Assembly (NCBI GenBank): GCA_031428675.1
Contig: JANOYC010000160.1
Span: 1-8,536, forward strand
Source: JANOYC01 sp031428675
GTDB lineage: Bacteria; Actinomycetota; Actinomycetes; Actinomycetales; Microbacteriaceae
Direction: 5' to 3'
Length of the DNA: 8,536 bases
Below the pieces are notes generated by a model. It did not search any database, had not been told where the DNA came from, and saw only the letters and a list, made by a program, of their open reading frames with translations. Positions 5,668 to 8,536 of the stretch are shown in pieces. A program made the translations under genes and the position numbers. Position 1 is the first letter of the stretch, and every line of letters begins with the position of its first letter.

Positions 5668-7644
5668 ATGAACGACGATTCCCAACTGGCTGTGCCTGCT
5701 CAATTCTCCATGCGCGCTGCGTCGGGCGTGAGCGAGAGTCGGTTGGCGACGTGGCTCCTCGCCAACCGGGTTGCGCCAGAGGGGCCGGAGGCCGGGCCGC
5801 ACAAGACCCACCGGTGGTGGGCGGTAATGACCCTCACTGGTGTCGACTACTTCTCCACGTTGTCGTACCTGCCGGGCATCGCCGCGGTCGCGGCGGGTGC
5901 GCTGTCGCCCCTCGCCACACTGCTCATCGTCGCCCTCACCCTCTTCGGAATGCTGCCGATGTATCGCCGCGTCGCCCGCGAGAGCCCTGATGGACAGGGA
6001 TCCGTCGCCATGCTCGAGCGACTGTTACCGTTCTGGCGCGGCAAGATCTTCGTGCTAGTGCTTCTCGGATTCGTTGCGACCTCGTGGATCATCACGATGA
6101 CGCTGTCTGCGGCGGATGCCACGGTGCATCTTTTGGAGAATCCGTTCGTTCCCGACAGCTTCGCCGGCGCCGCGGTACCGGTCACCGTCATCCTGTTGCT
6201 GATTCTGGGCGGGGTGTTCCTTATGGGTTTCACCGAGGCGGTCAACGTTGCGATTCCCCTCGTCGTCGCCTACCTAGGATTGAACGCCGTCATCGTTGGC
6301 GCGGCTGTGGTCTCGATCGTCAACGAACCGTCGGCGCTCTCCGAGTGGGTCGCCATCCTCGACACCGGCCCGAACGCAGGCATTGACGCCTTGCGTACCG
6401 CGGCCATCGCATTCCCACTGCTCGTGCTGGGGCTGTCGGGTTTCGAGACCGGCGTCAGTATGATGCCGCTCGTCTCCGCAGAGGGCTTCACCGACTTCCA
6501 GCGGCGCAGCTCCCGCGTGCGCAATACGCGCAAGCTGCTCACGGCGGCCGCTGTCATCATGAGCGTCTACCTGATGGCGACGACTTTCGTCACTACCGTG
6601 CTGATCCCGCCCGCGGCCTTCCAAGACGGGGGAGAAGCAAACGGACGCGCGCTCGCCTTTCTCGCTCACGAATTGCTCGGGGAGGTTTTCGGGTCCGTCT
6701 ACGACATAAGTAGCGTGCTCATTTTGTGGTTCGCAGGCGCTTCGGCAATGGCCGGGCTCATCAACATCGTGCCGCGTTACCTCCCTCAGTACGGGATGGC
6801 GCCCGAGTGGAGCAAAGCCGTTCGCCCGGTGGTTCTCGTGTATACCGGTGTAAGCATCCTCATCACGATCGCCTTCCGGGCTGACGTCAACGCTCAAGCC
6901 GGTGCCTACGCCACCGGTATCCTGGCCATGATGTTGTCGGCATCCGTCGCAGTATTCATCTCGGCTGCGCGCACGCGAAATACCTTTTCGACGACGGGAT
7001 TCGCCCTGCTCACTGCCGTGCTCGGATACGCGCTCGTCGAAAACGTGATCGCGCACCCGGACGGGATCGCGATTTCCGGAGTCTTCGTCGCTGGCATCAT
7101 CGTCGTGTCTCTCGTGTCGCGTGTCTATCGGGCGACCGAACTCCGGGTCGAGCGCATCGAGTTCAGCTATAAGGCGCGGCTCATCATTGAGGCGGCGATC
7201 GCGAGCGGCGGCGAAGTCGACGTGATCGCGAACCGTCGCCAGGCAGGAAACGCAGCGGAATATGCTGAGAAAGAAGCCGCCCAGCGTGGCATGAATCCCA
7301 CGGCCGACCACTCGAATGTGCTCTTTCTCGAGGTCGACGTTACCGATCCGTCCGCGTTCAGCCGCGTGTTGACCGTGCGTGGATACGACGTTGATGGCTA
7401 CAACGTGCTTCGAGTCGAAAGCCCCGCCATCCCCAATGCGATCGCTGCCGTGCTGATCGCGCTACGCGACATTTCGGGCGCGCGTCCGCACTGCTATTTC
7501 CAGTGGTCGGAGGGAAACCCGATCATGCATTTGTTCAAGTATTTGCTGCTCGGACGCGGCGATACCGCGCCCGTCGTGCGTGAAATTCTCCGCGAACTCG
7601 ACTCCGATCCCTCGAAGCGTCCGGTCATCCACGTTGGTGGGTGA
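5668..7644 (+). CDS. APC-superfamily permease (amino acid/polyamine type) with soluble C-terminal domain
   Basis: This large membrane transporter has 658 residues from ATG 5668, or 660 from GTG 5662; the residue numbers below use 660. I prefer ATG because AGAGAG lies 5 bases before it. After a polar N-terminus, HRWWAVMTLTGVDYFSTLSYLPGIAA (50-75) leads into about 11-12 hydrophobic segments up to residue 487. The G-V-D-Y-F-S-T-L-x-Y-x-P-G pattern and GQGSVAMLERLLPFWRGKIFVLVLLGF are familiar from actinobacterial proteins annotated as APC family permeases. Residues about 490-660 are hydrophilic, predicted cytoplasmic and unrecognised. The substrate cannot be assigned; amino acids are the usual guess. 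The gene stands alone: it is divergent from the cytochrome gene across 130 bases and followed by tRNA-Arg. Regulation may involve the inverted repeat at 5600-5655. Confidence 0.85.
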   Translation: MNDDSQLAVPAQFSMRAASGVSESRLATWLLANRVAPEGPEAGPHKTHRWWAVMTLTGVDYFSTLSYLPGIAAVAAGALSPLATLLIVALTLFGMLPMYRRVARESPDGQGSVAMLERLLPFWRGKIFVLVLLGFVATSWIITMTLSAADATVHLLENPFVPDSFAGAAVPVTVILLLILGGVFLMGFTEAVNVAIPLVVAYLGLNAVIVGAAVVSIVNEPSALSEWVAILDTGPNAGIDALRTAAIAFPLLVLGLSGFETGVSMMPLVSAEGFTDFQRRSSRVRNTRKLLTAAAVIMSVYLMATTFVTTVLIPPAAFQDGGEANGRALAFLAHELLGEVFGSVYDISSVLILWFAGASAMAGLINIVPRYLPQYGMAPEWSKAVRPVVLVYTGVSILITIAFRADVNAQAGAYATGILAMMLSASVAVFISAARTRNTFSTTGFALLTAVLGYALVENVIAHPDGIAISGVFVAGIIVVSLVSRVYRATELRVERIEFSYKARLIIEAAIASGGEVDVIANRRQAGNAAEYAEKEAAQRGMNPTADHSNVLFLEVDVTDPSAFSRVLTVRGYDVDGYNVLRVESPAIPNAIAAVLIALRDISGARPHCYFQWSEGNPIMHLFKYLLLGRGDTAPVVREILRELDSDPSKRPVIHVGG

Positions 7645-7680
7645 TCACCGAGCACGACGGTCAGTGACGTCCTCGAACGC

Positions 7681-7689
7681 TGGTATAGT
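7681..7689 (+). promoter_or_regulatory. Extended -10 promoter of tRNA-Arg
   Basis: TGG followed by TATAGT (7684-7689) is an extended -10 (TGn) element lying 29 bases before the tRNA. No clear -35 is seen at 17 bases, consistent with extended -10 promoters. GTTGGG (7696-7701) and CCCAAC (7709-7714) form a small hairpin in the transcribed 5' leader that RNase P would remove. Confidence 0.6.
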
Positions 7690-7718
7690 CGACGGGTTGG
7701 GTTTCGAGCCCAACAGTT

Positions 7719-7794
7719 GCGCCCGTAGCTCAGCGGATAGAGCAATTGACTACGGATCAATAGGCCGGGGGTTCAAATCCCTCCGGGCGCACCA
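7719..7794 (+). tRNA. tRNA-Arg(ACG), CCA encoded
   Basis: The cloverleaf is complete. The acceptor GCGCCCG (7719-7725) pairs with CGGGCGC (7784-7790), followed by discriminator A7791 and encoded CCA (7792-7794). The anticodon stem ATTGA/TCAAT (7745-7749 and 7757-7761) encloses anticodon ACG (7752-7754). The T-loop GTTCAAATC is canonical. A34 is expected to be converted to inosine so that CGU, CGC and CGA are read. The permease gene ends 74 bases upstream and a strong terminator begins 3 bases downstream. Confidence 0.97.
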
Positions 7795-7796
7795 AT

Positions 7797-7837
7797 CGAA
7801 GAACGACCCCGCTGCTTTTTCGCGGGGTCGTTCTTCG
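7797..7837 (+). terminator. Strong hairpin terminator of tRNA-Arg
   Basis: A perfect 16-bp stem (7797-7812 with 7822-7837) encloses a 9-base loop, TGCTTTTTC. It begins 3 bases after the encoded CCA and is followed by TTT. It is a clear intrinsic terminator and marks the end of the tRNA unit before the metal-response genes. Confidence 0.9.
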
Positions 7838-7860
7838 TTTAGTCCACGCGGGTGGCACTT

Positions 7861-7926
7861 CGGGGCGCAGGGCCCCGACCTGCGCAGTCCGGAGGATTGT
7901 GCCGATCGAAGGACGTGTCCCTTCGA
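7861..7926. other. Cluster of overlapping hairpins between tRNA-Arg and cmtR
   Basis: CGGGGC (7861-7866) can pair with GCCCCG (7872-7877). GCGCAGG (7865-7871) can instead pair with CCTGCGC (7879-7885); these two folds share bases and exclude each other. A third stem, TCGAAGG (7906-7912) with CCTTCGA (7920-7926), follows. The 138-base spacer has no convincing gene. The cluster is upstream of the cmtR promoter, so an attenuator for that gene is unlikely unless an earlier promoter exists. Confidence 0.4.
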
Positions 7927-7940
7927 AGGAGAACCCTGTC

Positions 7941-7971
7941 TTCCAATAGGTCACTGCTGACTGTATAGTCA
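7941..7971 (+). promoter_or_regulatory. cmtR promoter with overlapping palindromic operator
   Basis: TTCCAA (7941-7946, weak -35), a 17-base spacer and TATAGT (7964-7969, good -10) place the transcription start at about 7976, which is the A of the ATG. The palindrome TGACT-GTAT-AGTCA (7958-7971) overlaps the -10. That is where an autorepressing ArsR-family protein would block RNA polymerase. The operator assignment is inference. Confidence 0.55.
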
Positions 7972-7975
7972 TCGC

Positions 7976-8326
7976 ATGCTGACCATTGGGCCTCGAGTGT
8001 ATGTGATGAACCGCCTGGGCCGCGCCATGGCTGACGGCACACGATCACGCATCCTGCTGAGCTTGCTCGAGCGCCCTGGATACCCGGCCGAACTCGCTCA
8101 GGATCTTGAGCTCAGCAGAACGAACGTCTCCAACCACCTCGCCTGCCTACGTGGGTGCGGACTCGTCATCGCCGAACCAGAAGGTCGACGTACGAGGTAT
8201 GAGATCGCCGACCCACACCTGACCCAGGCACTTGCCGCCCTGCTCAACGTTGTCCTCGCCGTCGACGAGGGCGCACCCTGCCTCGACGGATCTTGCGACG
8301 TACCGGGATGCTGCGACCCGGCATAG
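7976..8326 (+). CDS. cmtR: CmtR-type Cd(II)/Pb(II)-sensing ArsR/SmtB repressor
   Basis: This 116-residue winged-helix metal sensor is expected to bind operator DNA without metal and release it when Cd(II) or Pb(II) binds. As I recall the Mycobacterium tuberculosis CmtR sequence, the two align without gaps from residue 1 (MLT, then RLGRA-AD at 13-20). The recognition helix is LSRTNVSNHLACLRGCGLV at 46-64. The ligand cysteines known for CmtR, Cys57, Cys61 and Cys102, are all present at the same positions, while CmtR's non-ligand cysteines at 4, 24 and 35 are replaced. The tail adds Cys107, Cys112 and Cys113 in SCDVPGCC, not part of the known site. The start is supported by this alignment and by a promoter that places transcription at the ATG, since there is no ribosome binding site. 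It is followed by a Cys-rich micro-peptide gene 36 bases downstream. Metal choice is inferred from ligands; arsenic, mercury or zinc sensing is less likely. Confidence 0.9.
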   Translation: MLTIGPRVYVMNRLGRAMADGTRSRILLSLLERPGYPAELAQDLELSRTNVSNHLACLRGCGLVIAEPEGRRTRYEIADPHLTQALAALLNVVLAVDEGAPCLDGSCDVPGCCDPA

Positions 8327-8362
8327 ACCGCCCGCCAACAACGGGACGGAGAGGAGGCAACC

Positions 8363-8428
8363 ATGACAGAGTGTTGTGACGCCAGCTGTTGCACCACAGA
8401 CTGCGCCGAAGGGTGCGTTTGCTGCTAA
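8363..8428 (+). CDS. 21-residue, eight-cysteine metallothionein-like micro-peptide
   Basis: This is a very short gene with 21 codons and a TAA stop. Cysteines occupy positions 4, 5, 9, 10, 14, 18, 20 and 21, that is 38% of residues, arranged as two CC pairs, two singles and a final CVCC. The rest are small or acidic residues (Thr, Asp, Glu, Ala, Ser, Gly, Val), with no Lys, Arg, aromatic residue or signal sequence, so a cytoplasmic soluble peptide is expected. A strong ribosome binding site, AGGAGG (8353-8358), stands 4 bases before the ATG. A 13-bp terminator follows 10 bases after the stop. Lying just behind a Cd/Pb-type sensor, it is probably co-transcribed with it and metal-induced. Cys density and context suggest soft-metal binding, buffering or delivery, as in metallothioneins, but it is far shorter than the mycobacterial metallothionein MymT (about 53 residues) and I recognise no family. 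A regulatory upstream peptide is the alternative. Confidence 0.7.
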   Translation: MTECCDASCCTTDCAEGCVCC

Positions 8429-8437
8429 CGGCCTCTA

Positions 8438-8469
8438 GAGTCCCCGGCCGGAATTGCGGCCGGGGACTC
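8438..8469 (+). terminator. 13-bp hairpin terminator after the Cys-rich peptide
   Basis: GAGTCCCCGGCCG (8438-8450) pairs perfectly with CGGCCGGGGACTC (8457-8469) around a 6-base loop. It lies 9 bases past the peptide stop. There is no T-run. The next gene's ribosome binding site begins only 7 bases beyond it, so it may reduce rather than abolish read-through. Confidence 0.8.
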
Positions 8470-8488
8470 GTTCGTGGAGGTTTCTGTT

Positions 8489-8536
8489 ATGTCCCACCAT
8501 TCCGGGTTGACCTCTCCGAGCTCTTGCTTGCCGATG
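8489..8536 (+). CDS. Start of an unidentified gene, cut by the window edge
   Basis: ATG at 8489 is preceded by GGAGG (8476-8480) at 8 bases, and the frame stays open for 16 codons to the end of the window. The visible residues, MSHHSGLTSPSSCLPM, contain two adjacent histidines and one cysteine, but this is too little for a family call. By context, directly behind a metal sensor, an efflux pump or metal-handling enzyme is a reasonable guess. Only 19 bases separate the preceding hairpin from the ATG, so no full independent promoter fits between them. Confidence 0.5.
   Translation, partial: MSHHSGLTSPSSCLPM

Noticed and set aside
6274..7311. 345-codon minus-strand frame inside the permease gene
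   Set aside because: It is rich in Arg, His, Asp and Glu with no domain, and is opposite clear membrane helices of the permease. It is a shadow of high-GC codon use.
7580..7960. Plus-strand frame containing SSADRA and GRGFKSLRAH across tRNA-Arg
   Set aside because: These strings are the sense translation of a tRNA. The frame also overlaps the permease end and the terminator hairpin.
7757..7972. Minus-strand frame ending in RPEGFEPPAY over tRNA-Arg
   Set aside because: This ending is the well-known false translation of the antisense of a tRNA gene; the frame has no ribosome binding site and no recognisable domain.
8147..8397. Minus-strand frames over the regulator and micro-peptide
   Set aside because: They have no recognisable domain or ribosome binding site and lie opposite a sensor with conserved ligand cysteines.
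1..8536. CRISPR array, insertion sequence, integrase or toxin-antitoxin pair
   Set aside because: No regularly spaced direct repeats, transposase or integrase motifs, or paired small genes of known type were found on either strand.

Overview
The window has the marks of a high-GC Gram-positive chromosome. GC is high, GTG and ATG starts both occur, terminator hairpins lack long T-tails, there is a probable LytR-CpsA-Psr (LCP) protein tail and a class-E type sortase signal (LALTG), and the XRE/MmyB regulator and CmtR-like sensor are of actinobacterial type. I infer Actinomycetota, most likely Microbacteriaceae. No marker gene in the window fixes the genus.

Layout. 2-232 (+): C-terminus of a Pro/Thr-rich secreted protein, probably LCP family. 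299-418: two back-to-back hairpin terminators. 426-2087 (-): sortase-anchored surface protein with a signal peptide, a DUF11-like domain, a 13-residue tandem repeat, LALTG, a membrane helix and a basic tail, with a good promoter at 2176-2204. 2288-2378 (+): tRNA-Ser(GCT), followed by a striking inverted repeat at 2435-2491. 2572-3459 (-) and 3585-4571 (+): a divergent pair of XRE/MmyB-type regulator and aldo/keto reductase. 4612-5538 (-): multi-pass cytochrome b-like membrane protein, convergent with the reductase. 5668-7644 (+): large APC-superfamily permease with a soluble C-terminal domain. 7719-7794 (+): tRNA-Arg(ACG) with encoded CCA and a 16-bp terminator hairpin.

Past the tRNA-Arg the content changes to a metal-response locus. 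A CmtR-type ArsR/SmtB repressor (7976-8326) keeps the three Cd/Pb ligand cysteines at positions 57, 61 and 102. It has an ATG placed for leaderless transcription and a palindrome over its -10. Behind it is a 21-residue peptide with eight cysteines (8363-8428) and a strong ribosome binding site, then a 13-bp hairpin terminator, then the first 16 codons of another gene running off the window.

The regulator and micro-peptide look like one transcription unit: the regulator senses a soft metal and the peptide may bind, buffer or hand over that metal. This is the most interesting part of the window, because a 21-residue gene is normally missed by gene callers. The remaining genes are ordinary accessory or housekeeping loci with no visible functional link to each other.
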